Notes: a model not told the origin generated them from the sequence alone. A stretch of 64,000 bases of DNA from Blastocatellia bacterium (GCA_019695185.1 JAIBAN010000039.1:1-64000); one strand, 5' to 3'. Shown: positions 18,097-27,474, counted from the stretch's first letter. A program made the numbers and translations.

Positions 18097-19361
18097 ATCG
18101 GTCTTCCCAACATGACTTCAGACACATCCACCGCCGAGGCAAATGCGTCTTCGTGAAATCCGTATTTGAAATAGCTTCCGCAGAAATAGGTGGTCTGGGC
18201 AGGTGACTGCCGGTTGAGCCGGGGCAGTTCTTTTTGCGCTTCGACCGCATTGAGGGTAAACAACGGATGCTCGTACTGGATTCGCTTGAGGACCGTGTTT
18301 GGATTCACCTTATCCGCTCCATTGATGGAAACGAAATAGTTTTGTTGTTCGGAAACGCCCTGAAGACTGTTCATCCAGTAAATTGTCATGGGATTCAAGC
18401 TACCGCGCTCATCCTGTTCAATCCGATAGTTCCATGAAGCCCAGCTTAACCGGGTTTTCGGCATCAGGCTGGCATCGGTATGGAGCAGGGCGTCATTCTT
18501 TTGATATTTGAATTCCTGCAACAGGGTTTGCTCCGCTTCGGTTGCATCCGCCAGCATTGCCAGGGTTTGGTTGGCGTGGCTGGCAAAAATCACCTTGTCA
18601 AACCGGGCTTCCTGCCCGTCCGCAGTCCGCAGGCGGACTTTTTCTCTCTCCCGGCGAACCTCCACCACCGGCTGCCGGAGTCGAATCCGGTCGCGGAAGG
18701 TTTTGGTCATTCGCTCCACATAGGATTTGGCCCCGCCTTCCACAGTCAACCAGGGATGCTGCGTATACAGTCCCAGAAATCCATGATTGTGAAAAAAGCG
18801 AAGCAAGGTCCGGGCCGGGAACTGGAGCATTTTTTCCGGTGGTGTGGACCAAACCGCCCCGCTCATGGGAATCAAATACAGATTCAGAAAATCCGCCCCG
18901 TAACCACGGGCCGCCACATACTCAGCCAACGAAATCGAAGCATAGGCCGGGTCAGCCAGTGCTTCCAACGCATCTCCGTTGAACCGGTTGATTTGCGCCA
19001 GCATCCGCCAAAACCGGAAGTTAAACAAATTTTTGCGCTGCGCAAAAAGGTGATTAAGGCTGGTTCCGCAATATTCCAGCCCGGTGGGCCGGTGCTGCGC
19101 ACTGAACGACATTGAGGTAGGTTTGACCGGAACTTCCAATTGTTTGAACAACCGGGTCAGATTCGGATACGTCACCTCGTTGTACACCATAAAACCGGTA
19201 TCAATCGGAACCTCTCGCCCCTGCTCTTCGACTGTAACCGTGTTGGTATGCCCTCCCACATAGTCATTCTGTTCAAACAACGTGAGGTCAAAATCCCGCT
19301 GGAGGAAATAGGCACACCCCAGCCCGGCGATTCCTGTTCCAATAATGGCAAGTGAAGTCAT
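18087..19361 (-). CDS. FAD/NAD(P)-binding amine-oxidase-like protein
   Basis: The 424-residue protein begins MTSLAIIGTGIAGLGCAYFL, giving the dinucleotide-binding GxGxxG at residues 7-12 and the FEQNDYVGGHT acidic end of beta-2. VPIDTGFMVYNEVTYPN follows, typical of the flavin oxidoreductases paired with DUF1365 and CFA genes. In Rhodobacter-type furan fatty acid clusters, flavin or desaturase-like enzymes of comparable context introduce further double bonds; whether this is the role here is a guess. The start was chosen because the longer frame runs into a heptamer array. It is coupled to the DUF1365 gene by a 10-nt overlap. Confidence 0.87.
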   Translation of the reverse strand: MTSLAIIGTGIAGLGCAYFLQRDFDLTLFEQNDYVGGHTNTVTVEEQGREVPIDTGFMVYNEVTYPNLTRLFKQLEVPVKPTSMSFSAQHRPTGLEYCGTSLNHLFAQRKNLFNFRFWRMLAQINRFNGDALEALADPAYASISLAEYVAARGYGADFLNLYLIPMSGAVWSTPPEKMLQFPARTLLRFFHNHGFLGLYTQHPWLTVEGGAKSYVERMTKTFRDRIRLRQPVVEVRREREKVRLRTADGQEARFDKVIFASHANQTLAMLADATEAEQTLLQEFKYQKNDALLHTDASLMPKTRLSWASWNYRIEQDERGSLNPMTIYWMNSLQGVSEQQNYFVSINGADKVNPNTVLKRIQYEHPLFTLNAVEAQKELPRLNRQSPAQTTYFCGSYFKYGFHEDAFASAVDVSEVMLGRPIWN

Positions 19362-19372
19362 GGTTTTAATCA

Positions 19373-19557
19373 GGGACTGAGGACCTTTTTCAGGACTGAG
19401 GACCAACTCAAGGACTGAGGACCAACTCAAGGACTGAGGACTGAGGACTGAGGGCCGAGTTATGAAAACGAGGCATGAGGCACAGGTGGTCTTCTAAAAC
19501 TCAGTCCTCAGTCCTCAGTCCTCAGTCCTTGAAATTGGTCCTCAGTCCTCAGTCCTT
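19373..19557. repeat. large inverted pair of GGACTGA arrays
   Basis: GGACTGA blocks at 19373-19459, partly spaced by ACCAACTCAA, face TCAGTCC blocks at 19499-19557. On the minus strand the second block starts 2 nt after the desaturase stop and the first ends 12 nt before the FAD protein start. The longest interval here (198 nt) is almost wholly repeat, and can fold on itself. Confidence 0.95.
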
Positions 19558-19558
19558 C

Positions 19559-20479
19559 TTATCGGGTTCCCCAAATCACGCCGGTCCAGGACAGCAGCTT
19601 CAGGATGTAAAAGGTAATGTCAATTTCCCACCAGCGGATTCCCTGGCGCATGGTAGTCATGAATTTGTGGTGATTGTTGTGCCAGCCTTCGCCCAAGGTA
19701 ATGAGCGCCAAAATAAAGCTGTTGCGACTGAAATCGGTGGTCTGGAAAGGGCGTTTTCCAATCAGGTGGGCCAATGAATTGATAGAGGCCGTGGCGTGAA
19801 ACAGAATCGTCGTTGAAATGAAAAAGCCCCACACCAGCATTTGCCAGCCTGAGGTACCCCATTCCGGTTTGACGTATCCCAGCAGCCAGCCGAACCCAAA
19901 CAAAAGCAGGGCCAGCACAGTTGGGACCAGCGTATCAAAGCGATTCAAAAAAACGAGTTCCGGATACTTGGCCAGGTCACGGACCCGGCTGTAGTCGGTG
20001 GGAAAATTCTTGGCTGAGGTAATCCACCCGACATGCGCCCACCAAAACCCACGCTGAAGCGGCGAATGCACATCCTCTTCATCATCCGAGTGCCGGTGAT
20101 GGTGCCGGTGATGTCCTGCCCACCATAACGGACCTCGCTGGGCTGCCGAAGCTCCCAAAAGAGCAAATACAAACTGGGCTGCCCGTGAGGTCTGGAATGT
20201 CCGGTGGGAAAAATAACGGTGATAAAAACCGGTGATGGCAAACATCCGGATAAAATACAAGGCCAGGGCGGTCACCACCGCTACCCAGCTCCAACCCACG
20301 AAAAATACACCCAGACAGGCGAGATGAAGACCAATAAAAGGAAGGATCCGCGTCAATTGAACTTTATCGGAAAGTTCGGAAGCGGCCCGGCTGTGAGCCT
20401 TGTATTCGGAATCAAACCATTGAATGAAAGGAGAAAGCCGTTTTCCAAGCGTAGACAAAAAGACAGGTCGTTCAGGCAT
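19559..20479 (-). CDS. acyl-lipid/acyl-CoA desaturase
   Basis: The 306-residue protein has the three histidine boxes of membrane fatty-acid desaturases: HRYFSH (87-92), HHRHHHRH (123-130) and HNNHH in GEGWHNNHHKF near residue 270. Hydrophobic segments lie before box 1 and between boxes 2 and 3. It is a delta-9-type desaturase that uses O2 and a di-iron centre to place a cis double bond in acyl chains. It is the first gene of the lipid cluster and would provide the double bond needed by the CFA-like methyltransferases downstream. Confidence 0.93.
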   Translation of the reverse strand: MPERPVFLSTLGKRLSPFIQWFDSEYKAHSRAASELSDKVQLTRILPFIGLHLACLGVFFVGWSWVAVVTALALYFIRMFAITGFYHRYFSHRTFQTSRAAQFVFALLGASAAQRGPLWWAGHHRHHHRHSDDEEDVHSPLQRGFWWAHVGWITSAKNFPTDYSRVRDLAKYPELVFLNRFDTLVPTVLALLLFGFGWLLGYVKPEWGTSGWQMLVWGFFISTTILFHATASINSLAHLIGKRPFQTTDFSRNSFILALITLGEGWHNNHHKFMTTMRQGIRWWEIDITFYILKLLSWTGVIWGTR

Positions 20480-20599
20480 AACTTCACAGTGCAGTTACAG
20501 GAACAGCTACAAAAAAACCTTTCTTTGGGGGTGAACTGGGGAAGGCCCCGGTTTTATAGCATTACAAGCTGATTTCGTGCCAGCATCTGCACCAGAATT

Positions 20600-20630
20600 C
20601 AGGACTGAGGACTGAGGACTGAGGACTGAG
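20600..20630. repeat. GGACTGA heptamer array
   Basis: About four units; a degenerate inverted partner lies at 20689-20713, just past the stop of the DUF6986 gene on the minus strand. The rest of the 20480-20724 gap holds no gene. Confidence 0.92.
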
Positions 20631-20724
20631 TAAAGCAAATCCCAGGTTGTGGTCCGGGAGCAGCTTCAATATCTTGTGAAAACCCAGTTCCCAGTCCTGA
20701 TTGGATCCTCAGTTTCGCATGTTC

Positions 20725-22176
20725 TTATTGTCGCCGATTTTCCAGGATTTTGACAAACGAACGGCTGCGCAAATCCTCCAGCGTCAAACTGGTCATGGTC
20801 AGCGCTTCGGTTTCCGTGATGGCCCCACAATTGATGGCCCGCAGGAAATAATTCAGCAACCCCTGGCCGGTGGCCGCATCGTCAAAAACATCGCCGACCA
20901 AGGTTGCCTGAGCGGCTTTTTCGACAAAATTCCGGAGTCGTTCGGCAGCGGCATCCAAGCCCTCCAGAAAAAAGGCATAGACGGCGGCATAGCGCGTGGG
21001 GAGTTGTGCCGGATGCAGGTCCCAGCCCTGGTAAAAGGCATTCGTCAGCGAATGCTGAATATGGTCGTAATGGAGTTTCCAGGCACGATGGACAATCTGG
21101 CGGTTTTCCTCCATCTGATGTTCGTTCAAAGGATGTTCCCTGGTCGCTCGATGACGTGGTGTCGGCATCACATTGGTGGCACCGTCCGATAGGAAAATCC
21201 CGGTGTTGGCAAAGGCAACTTTCATCATATGACGGGCAAAATCACAGGCCGCATGAGTCATGTGCTGATGCGCCGCCGTAATGCTGCAACTGGCGGTATA
21301 ATCGTACGTTCCGAAATGCGCGCCCACACAACGGCCACGGGCGGCATTGAGCAATTTGGGCAGGTTCGATTGACCTTCTTCGTTCAAAATGGACTGGGTG
21401 GTTTCAATCATGAGTTCCAGCTTGAGACTTCCGGTTGGCAATCCCAGGTGTGGCTCATACCGGTCAAACAAATCAACCAGCACGGTGACTTGTTCCGGAA
21501 TCGTGACTTTGGGCAACGTAACGACAAAATTGGAGGGCAGTTTGCCCCCGGTTTCCCCAACCAGCGTGGCCAAAAAGATACCCAGCGTCCGCACACTGCG
21601 CTCTTTCAGTTCATCCGTAAAAGGTTTGATGCGAATTCCAATAAACGGCGGCAGGGTTTGTTCCTGCATTCCTTTGGCTACCTCCCGAGCGGCGGCGGCG
21701 GCGTGGCCGTCTTCCTCCGCATCGGGGCGGGCTCCGTACCCGTCTTCAAAATCAATCCGGAAATCTTCGACCGGTTCCCGTTCCAGTTTTTCCACAACCC
21801 TTGTGTAAACCGTGTAGGCCAGCCAGGCCGGGCGGTTGGTATGCTGAACCGAAGCAGGATTTTTTTCGAGTTGGGAATTCAGGTCAGCCAAATCCGCCAC
21901 TTCAAAACCGGAAGTGGGCACGTTTTCGAAACCCGGAAGGTCCAGGGCTTTGCCAAAAACAAGCCAATCCCCTCCGTATTGCTCCAATGACCGCAAGGCC
22001 AAGGCTCCAAGTTTGGGGGTTGAATCCGATTTGAACAAATGAGCCCCGCCATAAACCGTATGAACCGGCTGACGGTTGCCCGATTCTCCGGGGTAACGTT
22101 GGGTAAAGCGTTGATTGGCAAAGTGCAGTTGTTCCAAAAGCTCCTGCACTGCTTCCAGCGGCAAGGGGGTTTTCAT
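20725..22176 (-). CDS. DUF6986/aldolase-citrate-lyase-fold protein
   Basis: The 483-residue protein starts at the ATG with CGGGAG upstream. It resembles the HpcH/HpaI aldolase-citrate lyase superfamily: DFRIDFEDGYG with acidic metal ligands, GIRIKPF with the substrate-binding Arg, LELMIETTQSI with the conserved Glu and GAHFGTYDYTAS. I believe it is the DUF6986 group, long forms with a helical C-terminal extension (LHPAQLPTRYAAVYAFF). Activity should be a carbon-carbon lyase or an enolase-type reaction on a pyruvate-like substrate, but none is proven. It stands alone on the minus strand with a terminator between it and the upstream TPR gene. Confidence 0.8.
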   Translation of the reverse strand: MKTPLPLEAVQELLEQLHFANQRFTQRYPGESGNRQPVHTVYGGAHLFKSDSTPKLGALALRSLEQYGGDWLVFGKALDLPGFENVPTSGFEVADLADLNSQLEKNPASVQHTNRPAWLAYTVYTRVVEKLEREPVEDFRIDFEDGYGARPDAEEDGHAAAAAREVAKGMQEQTLPPFIGIRIKPFTDELKERSVRTLGIFLATLVGETGGKLPSNFVVTLPKVTIPEQVTVLVDLFDRYEPHLGLPTGSLKLELMIETTQSILNEEGQSNLPKLLNAARGRCVGAHFGTYDYTASCSITAAHQHMTHAACDFARHMMKVAFANTGIFLSDGATNVMPTPRHRATREHPLNEHQMEENRQIVHRAWKLHYDHIQHSLTNAFYQGWDLHPAQLPTRYAAVYAFFLEGLDAAAERLRNFVEKAAQATLVGDVFDDAATGQGLLNYFLRAINCGAITETEALTMTSLTLEDLRSRSFVKILENRRQ

Positions 22177-22237
22177 GGCAATACTCCCGAAACTGTCAAA
22201 TGAGGAAAGGAATGAATGAGCTGCTTCCAAAACGGAA

Positions 22238-22263
22238 AGAGTTACGCCTGTTCGCGTAACTCT
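22238..22263 (-). terminator. terminator after the TPR gene
   Basis: A perfect 10-bp stem (AGAGTTACGC/GCGTAACTCT) with a 6-nt loop lies 85 nt past the TPR gene stop, followed on the minus strand by TTCCGTTTTGG. It separates this gene from the DUF6986 gene. Confidence 0.6.
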
Positions 22264-22347
22264 GGTTTGTTATTTTCCTGATTGGTGTTGAAAAAACAAC
22301 CGGGAAGCGATTTTTCTTTCCGGATTCCTGACCACTCCGACTGGAAT

Positions 22348-23604
22348 TTACTTTTTGGCGGCTTCGATGGCAGATTTCAGATTCTCTTTCAGAAAAGCGG
22401 CCACCGCACCGGCCTCAGCCTTGACCTGCGGGTCGTTGGCTTTATCGGCCACCTTGGCATAGAGCGCCAGAGCTTCCTGCTGCTTGACAACATCCTTCAT
22501 TTCCGGGTCCTGGATGGTCAGGATTTTGGCCAACTCAAAGGCGGCTTCCATCAGGTTGGGTTCATTTTTGACCAGTTCGCGCAAGGTTTCGGCTCCATAA
22601 TCGAGCTTGTCGGCAAACCGGTAAGCTTTCCCTAGACCCAACAGACAACGGTTGCGCTCTTTGCCGTTGGGAAACCCCGTGACCGCCTCCTGGAACAGCA
22701 ACACTGCCTTTTGGGCCGATTCCGTTTCGGAGAAATATTCGCCCAGTGTCGTCAAAACTTCGGCCCGGTGCAATTTCAGGCCCGGTGCAGCTTTGGGTCC
22801 GAGGGAACGGCTATCGGTGGCAGCCAGCGAGACAGCCTTTTCCAAAACAGTCGCGGCTTCCTGATAAGCCTGGCGGGCCGCTTCCTTTTTGGCATTGTCA
22901 CGGGCTTTGGTTCCAGCCACCAATTGGTCTCCACCGAGGCTGGTCAACGCGGTTCCCAGGTTTTGATAGACTTCGAAATAACCGCTGTCCGCCACCAATG
23001 CCTGTTTGAAGGTGACGATGGCCTCTTCATACTTTTTCTTGTTGACGAGTGAAACTCCGGTTTCCAGCAGCTTTTTCATCTCGTCAAAGTTACCTTTGCT
23101 ATTCCCCTTTTCAACGTTGACCTTGGTCACTTCGGGTTTGGGCGTTTCCTGGTTGCCAATTCCGCCATTGTTCAAAAAGGCTTCGATTTCCGTTTCCGTC
23201 AAACGTTTTCCATTGCCTGGTTTGAGCTCAAAATTGAGATTGAGGGTCGTGCCGTTCAACGTCAACGGGCCACGGATTTCGGTGGTGCAATTTACCCCGG
23301 ACACAATCACATAATATTGTTTGTAGGGGGTCAGCCCATGTTGGGCGTAGTTACCATCCTTGTCTGCCTTGATGACCCACTTGCCCCGTGGATTAAACCG
23401 TAAAATAACGACCTCACCTTCCTGCACCGGTCCGTTGCCCTTCTCTCCCTTGGCCGAAATGGAACCCAAAATTCCGGCATTTTCCGCTCTAACCGAATTT
23501 ATCCAGCCGCACAGGGCAAAGACCAGCAAGCCTCCCACCAGCGTTTTTCCGGTTGCCTTAACCAAACTGTTGAGAAAGACTCCACATCGGATATTGTTTT
23601 CCAT
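22348..23604 (-). CDS. secreted TPR protein with carboxypeptidase-like domain
   Basis: The 418-residue protein starts at the ATG with GGAGGTG upstream. A signal peptide or anchor covers about 15-40. Residues 45-125 look like a small beta-sandwich (EGEVVILRFNPRGKWVIKAD, then DGNYAQHGLTPYKQYYV), as in CarboxypepD_reg-type domains. About 165-400 is helical with TPR-like units (YEEAIVTFKQALVADSGYFE, YQNLGTALTSLGG). It should work in the periplasm as a scaffold. Repeated TPR genes of this type are common in Acidobacteria, but the role is unknown. Confidence 0.75.
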   Translation of the reverse strand: MENNIRCGVFLNSLVKATGKTLVGGLLVFALCGWINSVRAENAGILGSISAKGEKGNGPVQEGEVVILRFNPRGKWVIKADKDGNYAQHGLTPYKQYYVIVSGVNCTTEIRGPLTLNGTTLNLNFELKPGNGKRLTETEIEAFLNNGGIGNQETPKPEVTKVNVEKGNSKGNFDEMKKLLETGVSLVNKKKYEEAIVTFKQALVADSGYFEVYQNLGTALTSLGGDQLVAGTKARDNAKKEAARQAYQEAATVLEKAVSLAATDSRSLGPKAAPGLKLHRAEVLTTLGEYFSETESAQKAVLLFQEAVTGFPNGKERNRCLLGLGKAYRFADKLDYGAETLRELVKNEPNLMEAAFELAKILTIQDPEMKDVVKQQEALALYAKVADKANDPQVKAEAGAVAAFLKENLKSAIEAAKK

Positions 23605-24099
23605 AGACACCTCCAAAGCAACAAACAAAATGAAAACAGGACGGTGACAAGCCCCAAGGAAAAAACCACATTCCCGGCTTGGAAAAAACCAACCGTTTGA
23701 AAAAAATGAAAGGAATGATGGGATTCCCAAGCCAGCCAGGGCCAACTGGGTAATGGGAAGGTTGGTAAACCAAATCCGAATCCGAAATGGAATTCGGGCT
23801 CCCCAAGCGGAGTGATTTGGTTGATTTACCTGGATGAATTCATCAAAGAAATAAATTTTTTTACAGAAATTTGGATAATCTTTCGACTATACGCTTTCAA
23901 AACCCCCTGCGTCCAATGGATTTTTCTGATGCACCGATTACATAAACTGATAGCGGACTGAAAACATCCCCAAGGCTGGGGATTGCTTCAACATGTAGCC
24001 CCCGGATTTCGTTTGGGGGTGACATCTCTCATTGACTGATGTGGTTTGTGTCAGTCAGGCTCAACACCTGCTTTTCCTTTTTTGACAAGGAGTCCATTC
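23605..24099. other. 495-bp divergent intergenic region
   Basis: No gene is visible. It is AT-rich around 23820-23920 (promoter-like) with a 12-bp palindrome GATGAATTCATC at 23833-23844. At 23966-23983 is a hairpin (ATCCCC, 6-nt loop, GGGGAT) and at about 23999-24020 a CCCCC/GGGGG hairpin. These two together look like a REP-type or leader element in front of the plus-strand gene. Confidence 0.5.
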
Positions 24100-24684
24100 A
24101 TGAATGACGGAACGCTGTGGCAAATCCAAACCCGGTTGGGGACGCACCAGGCAGATGCGGAAACCATCAAGACCGGAATTCTGGCGGGGCGCATCCTCCC
24201 CACCGACAAAGCGAGCCAGGATGGCATCGTCTGGGTGAACATTCAGGACCTTCCGCAATTTCGGGATGCCTGTCTGGTCATGCATCCCGAACCCGGTTAT
24301 TTTCACCCGCCGATTGCCAGCCCTCCACCCTATCAGACCGCCCCGCCACCAGGGTACGACCCTTATGCGCAGCAATCGTTTCACCAGCAATATCCGGGTG
24401 GCATGATGCCTGTTTCAGCCCATAAGCCCATCCAGGTGGCCGGTGGAGCGCATTCGCCGGTCCTGGCCATTGTAGCCAATTTGTTTTGCCTGACAGGACT
24501 GGGGCAGATTTACAACAAACAAACCACCAAAGGGCTGGTCCTGTTTGGGGTGACTGTAGCCAGTGTCATTTTGACGGCTGGTCTGCTGACCCCATTCATC
24601 TGGATAGCTGCGATTGTGGATGCAGCCTTGATTGCCAATCGGCTCAAACGGGGTGAGGCGATTGGGGAATGGCAATGGTTTTAA
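24100..24684 (+). CDS. GYF-like/TM2-like small membrane protein
   Basis: The 194-residue protein starts at the ATG with AAGGAG 8 nt upstream. Residues 4-60 (LWQIQTRLGTHQADAETIK, then GIVWVNIQDLPQF) resemble a GYF_2-type domain. A Pro/Tyr/Gln-rich linker covers about 70-115. Two membrane helices near the C-terminus (ANLFCLTGLGQIYN, LVLFGVTVASVILTAG, FIWIAAIVDAALIANR) recall TM2/DUF5683 proteins. The function is unknown; such proteins may tie a cytoplasmic peptide-binding domain to the membrane. The next gene on the same strand is the first DUF4351-like paralogue, 265 nt away. Confidence 0.72.
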   Translation: MNDGTLWQIQTRLGTHQADAETIKTGILAGRILPTDKASQDGIVWVNIQDLPQFRDACLVMHPEPGYFHPPIASPPPYQTAPPPGYDPYAQQSFHQQYPGGMMPVSAHKPIQVAGGAHSPVLAIVANLFCLTGLGQIYNKQTTKGLVLFGVTVASVILTAGLLTPFIWIAAIVDAALIANRLKRGEAIGEWQWF

Positions 24685-24948
24685 CAGTTCTTTTTGCATT
24701 TTCAAAAAAATTCAGGTACAAGACGTGCAGGATTGTTTCCCTTTTGGAATGTAAGATGGTGATTGAGGAGCGGGGCAGGTTGGCCTCGGCCTGATTGTTT
24801 GAGGTTTTGATCGGCACCACCTTCCACTGTGAATCCTGGAACAGCATCAAAAGCCTGCTACCTTGTGGCTTCGCCTGCTTCCAAAGTCATGCCATCCAGG
24901 GGATGGCCTCCAAATTTTAACCCGATTGTTCCTGTGGAGTGAGAATTT

Positions 24949-26493
24949 ATGTCTTATCGTCGGCGTCTCCCGAAAGTCGAGGAGGTTCCGCTGTCCGAGC
25001 AACTCATCCAGGCGTTGCAAAGTCATTTTGGCAGAATTGAAGGATGGCTGATTAAACGAATAAAAGCCTTGCAACCCGAAAAACTGGAAGAACTGCTCGA
25101 TTTGGTTCCCATGGCGGAAAACCTGGATTACTTTGTCAATCGCATCCCGCAAACCGAAGAAAAAAAACCGGTCAAATCCCACCGTGGAACAGGATTCAAC
25201 GCCAACCAGTCCGGTGAGGACTCCTTTCCCGCCCGTTCCATTACCCCTGCCCCCCCACGCATCCCCAACGACCCGGCGCAACTGGAGATGGCCATTGAAA
25301 TTCTGGCCAACTGGCGGGAAGCCTCGGCTGACCGGAATGTGTGTTTCCGGCTCAAAGGGATTTTGGCCCGATTTCCCCAAAACGTTCCCGAAGCCGCCCA
25401 ATGGTTACAGGTGCTCCGCGCTCATAGAGAACGGCTGGAAAGTCCGAAATTAAAACCTCAGCCGTTGCCCGGCGGATTTGACGGAAGCGGAGAGGAGCCA
25501 GGCACCAGCGAAACCGCCCCCCCGGAACCTTTGCTTGACCAGTCACCCTTTGGTTCTGAACTTACCCAATCGGCTCCTGGACTGGATGGGCCGGCTGAAT
25601 TCCCGGTTGAAAATGTTGTGTCTATGACGATTCCAGAGGTCCGTTCAACTCCAGCCCGTGGCAACGAAGAAAGTGTGGTTGAACTCCAGCCCCGCAATGC
25701 TGTCGGAACCGTTCAGCCAGCGCCCCGGATGGAATTGCCCACACGTGCTGCCGGACGGGATTTGCACCGGCTGACCTTTTCCATTCCAACCACGCCGGCA
25801 GTTGAAATCGGTTTACTGATTAAACTCAACCAGGAGGACCCGGCAGGAAATGGACGGCGGGTGGTTTCGATTCTGGTGGATGTTCCTGCCGACGAGTTTT
25901 CCCATGCCCTGGTGGAGTCAAAACGCGGCCACATGCAGAGTTTGGCCGAACGCGTCCAACACCTGCTGGAAGTATTTTTCAAGGATGCGGAAGGCAAAGC
26001 CGCGTCGGAGGCAGCCCCGCCCGCCGAACCCGAAACCCAATTGACACCGCCACCGACGGTTGCGCCCCCGCCACCGGCAGCCCCAATCGAAGCCCAGCCC
26101 GAACCAGCCCAACCCGCTCCGGCCCCGGCGGCTGTTCCGCATCCGATGGAATCCATTCTGGTCCGAACCGCTTCATTTAGCCGGAACTTCATTGCCGTGA
26201 CCGATATGGTCAAAAGTGAATTCGGCTCAATCGGAAAGCTTTTTGATGAAAAAGCCCAGAAATGGATTTCAAATGGCAGGCTGCAAAATTCCATTCCGCA
26301 GGTGGAAAGCATGCGCTTGTTTTTGGCAACCATGCTCAAACAACCCGCCACGTTTGTGCAGAAAGCCTGGCCCACGATTGAACATCTGGTGGAGGACTAT
26401 CGGATTATTCGCAGTGAAACGGAAAAAACCAGAGAACAGTGGCGGGATGTCAATCAACTCTTTGGTGAATTGAAGAAGCTGGCCGGAATCTAA
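24949..26493 (+). CDS. DUF4351-like modular protein, paralogue A
   Basis: The 514-residue protein has no signal peptide. Four segments align by eye with the protein at 61.6-63.3 kb. First, an N-terminal helical unit (about 15-67, QSHFGRIEGWLIKRI, then LEELLDLVPMAENLDYFV) like the DUF4351 pattern. Second, a helical unit at about 103-145 (AIEILANWREASADRNVCF). Third, a mixed domain at about 265-340 (LHRLTFSIPTTPAVEIGLLI, VVSILVDVPADEF). Fourth, a C-terminal helical domain at about 400-510. Long Pro/Glu-rich linkers separate the last parts. The function is unknown. A strong terminator follows. Confidence 0.75.
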   Translation: MSYRRRLPKVEEVPLSEQLIQALQSHFGRIEGWLIKRIKALQPEKLEELLDLVPMAENLDYFVNRIPQTEEKKPVKSHRGTGFNANQSGEDSFPARSITPAPPRIPNDPAQLEMAIEILANWREASADRNVCFRLKGILARFPQNVPEAAQWLQVLRAHRERLESPKLKPQPLPGGFDGSGEEPGTSETAPPEPLLDQSPFGSELTQSAPGLDGPAEFPVENVVSMTIPEVRSTPARGNEESVVELQPRNAVGTVQPAPRMELPTRAAGRDLHRLTFSIPTTPAVEIGLLIKLNQEDPAGNGRRVVSILVDVPADEFSHALVESKRGHMQSLAERVQHLLEVFFKDAEGKAASEAAPPAEPETQLTPPPTVAPPPPAAPIEAQPEPAQPAPAPAAVPHPMESILVRTASFSRNFIAVTDMVKSEFGSIGKLFDEKAQKWISNGRLQNSIPQVESMRLFLATMLKQPATFVQKAWPTIEHLVEDYRIIRSETEKTREQWRDVNQLFGELKKLAGI

Positions 26494-26550
26494 CCACCAG
26501 CCGGACTTCCGCTCTGATTCGCTCCTGCAATCCCGAATGAACACACCCTC

Positions 26551-26603
26551 AACTGCCTGTTTCGCCCGTTTGCGGGTTCCGAAACAGGCAGTTTGTTTTT
26601 GGC
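26551..26603 (+). terminator. strong terminator after paralogue A
   Basis: A perfect 14-bp stem (AACTGCCTGTTTCG with CGAAACAGGCAGTT), an internal CCCG/CGGG mini-stem and a trailing TGTTTTTGG lie 58 nt past the stop codon. Confidence 0.9.
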
Positions 26604-26771
26604 AGGAAGGCACCGAATTTACCCCCAAGCAGGAATCAGAAAACGGCCTCAAATCCGTCCAAAAGAAAAATGTTGTCATGACAACATTCCCGTATCTCAA
26701 TGTATTTTCAACCAGTTCCAGCGAATAGTTCATTTTCGGGCAGCAATTCTCAGTCTGGTTAGGCTCAAAAG

Positions 26772-26848
26772 AGTCAGAAGCGCCTGCGTCAGCGGGCGGG
26801 GCAGTTTTTTACCGTAAAACCCGCCCGCTGACGCAGGCGCTTCTGACT
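26772..26848. repeat. 29-bp perfect inverted repeat between convergent genes
   Basis: 26772-26800 and 26820-26848 are exact inverse complements over 29 bp (core CGCCTGCGTCAGCGGGCGGG) with a 19-nt loop. It lies 45 nt past the stop of the phosphatase-like gene. It looks like a REP/MITE-like palindrome and could also act as its terminator, since on the minus strand CTTTTGAG follows the stem. The rest of the 399-bp gap 26494-26892 holds only the terminator above. Confidence 0.9.
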
Positions 26849-26892
26849 GAGATAGCCCAAATCAATCGGGGCAACCCGGATACGTTCAGCCT

Positions 26893-27474
26893 TTATTCCG
26901 ATTTCGGGCTCGACTTGACCGAGCGAATGTAATCCAAGGCAAATTGTTTCAGTGCCGGATTGGTCAGCCCCAGGCTGACGGCTTCCGCTTCGGCTTTTTC
27001 CACCGTCCAGCCGTTTTTCACAACCCGGTAAATCAGCCAGAAGGCTCCCACCCGGTTGGCCGAACCACAATGAATCAGCATGGGCTGGTTGGTTTTGTTT
27101 TGCACGGCTGCAAAAAAGACGGGAACCTGCTCCGGGTTTGGAGCGGAGGTCTGGACCGGGATACTGATGTATTTCAGCCCGGCTTTTTCCGCCATTTCCT
27201 GTTCCTGTTTGAGGTCAATCCCTTCGGTTGCCGTGCGGAGATTGATGACGCTTTTGAACCCGTTTTGAGCCAGTTTTTGAAAGGCTGCAAAATTGGGTTG
27301 CCCGGCGGTGGCAACCTGCGGGGTAAGACAGGTCAAATTGGGGATGTCTGCCTGCAATTTCTGTTTCAGGTCTTGCAGGTTGTGGGGTTTGGGAGTTTGG
27401 GCCGCCGCCGGGAAACCGGAAAATCCAAACATCACGAGCACGGAAAGAAAATAAAAGGCGATGGCGTTTTTCAT
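26893..27474 (-). CDS. secreted DUF442-type protein phosphatase-like
   Basis: The protein has 193 residues from the ATG at 27474; another ATG at 27498 would add 8. A signal peptide ends near PAAAQ. The fold pattern is that of DSP-like phosphatases of the DUF442/beta-lactamase-hydrolase-like type: VATAGQPNFAAFQKLAQNGF, SVINLRTATEG and the P-loop HCGSANRVGAFW. The loop is CX4R rather than the canonical CX5R, as usual in the DUF442 group. It should act in the periplasm on a phosphate ester or related substrate; the substrate is unknown. Confidence 0.82.
   Translation of the reverse strand: MKNAIAFYFLSVLVMFGFSGFPAAAQTPKPHNLQDLKQKLQADIPNLTCLTPQVATAGQPNFAAFQKLAQNGFKSVINLRTATEGIDLKQEQEMAEKAGLKYISIPVQTSAPNPEQVPVFFAAVQNKTNQPMLIHCGSANRVGAFWLIYRVVKNGWTVEKAEAEAVSLGLTNPALKQFALDYIRSVKSSPKSE

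Noticed and set aside
23833-23844. FNR box at GATGAATTCATC
   Set aside because: The half-sites are 6 bp apart rather than 4, so it is only a simple palindrome.
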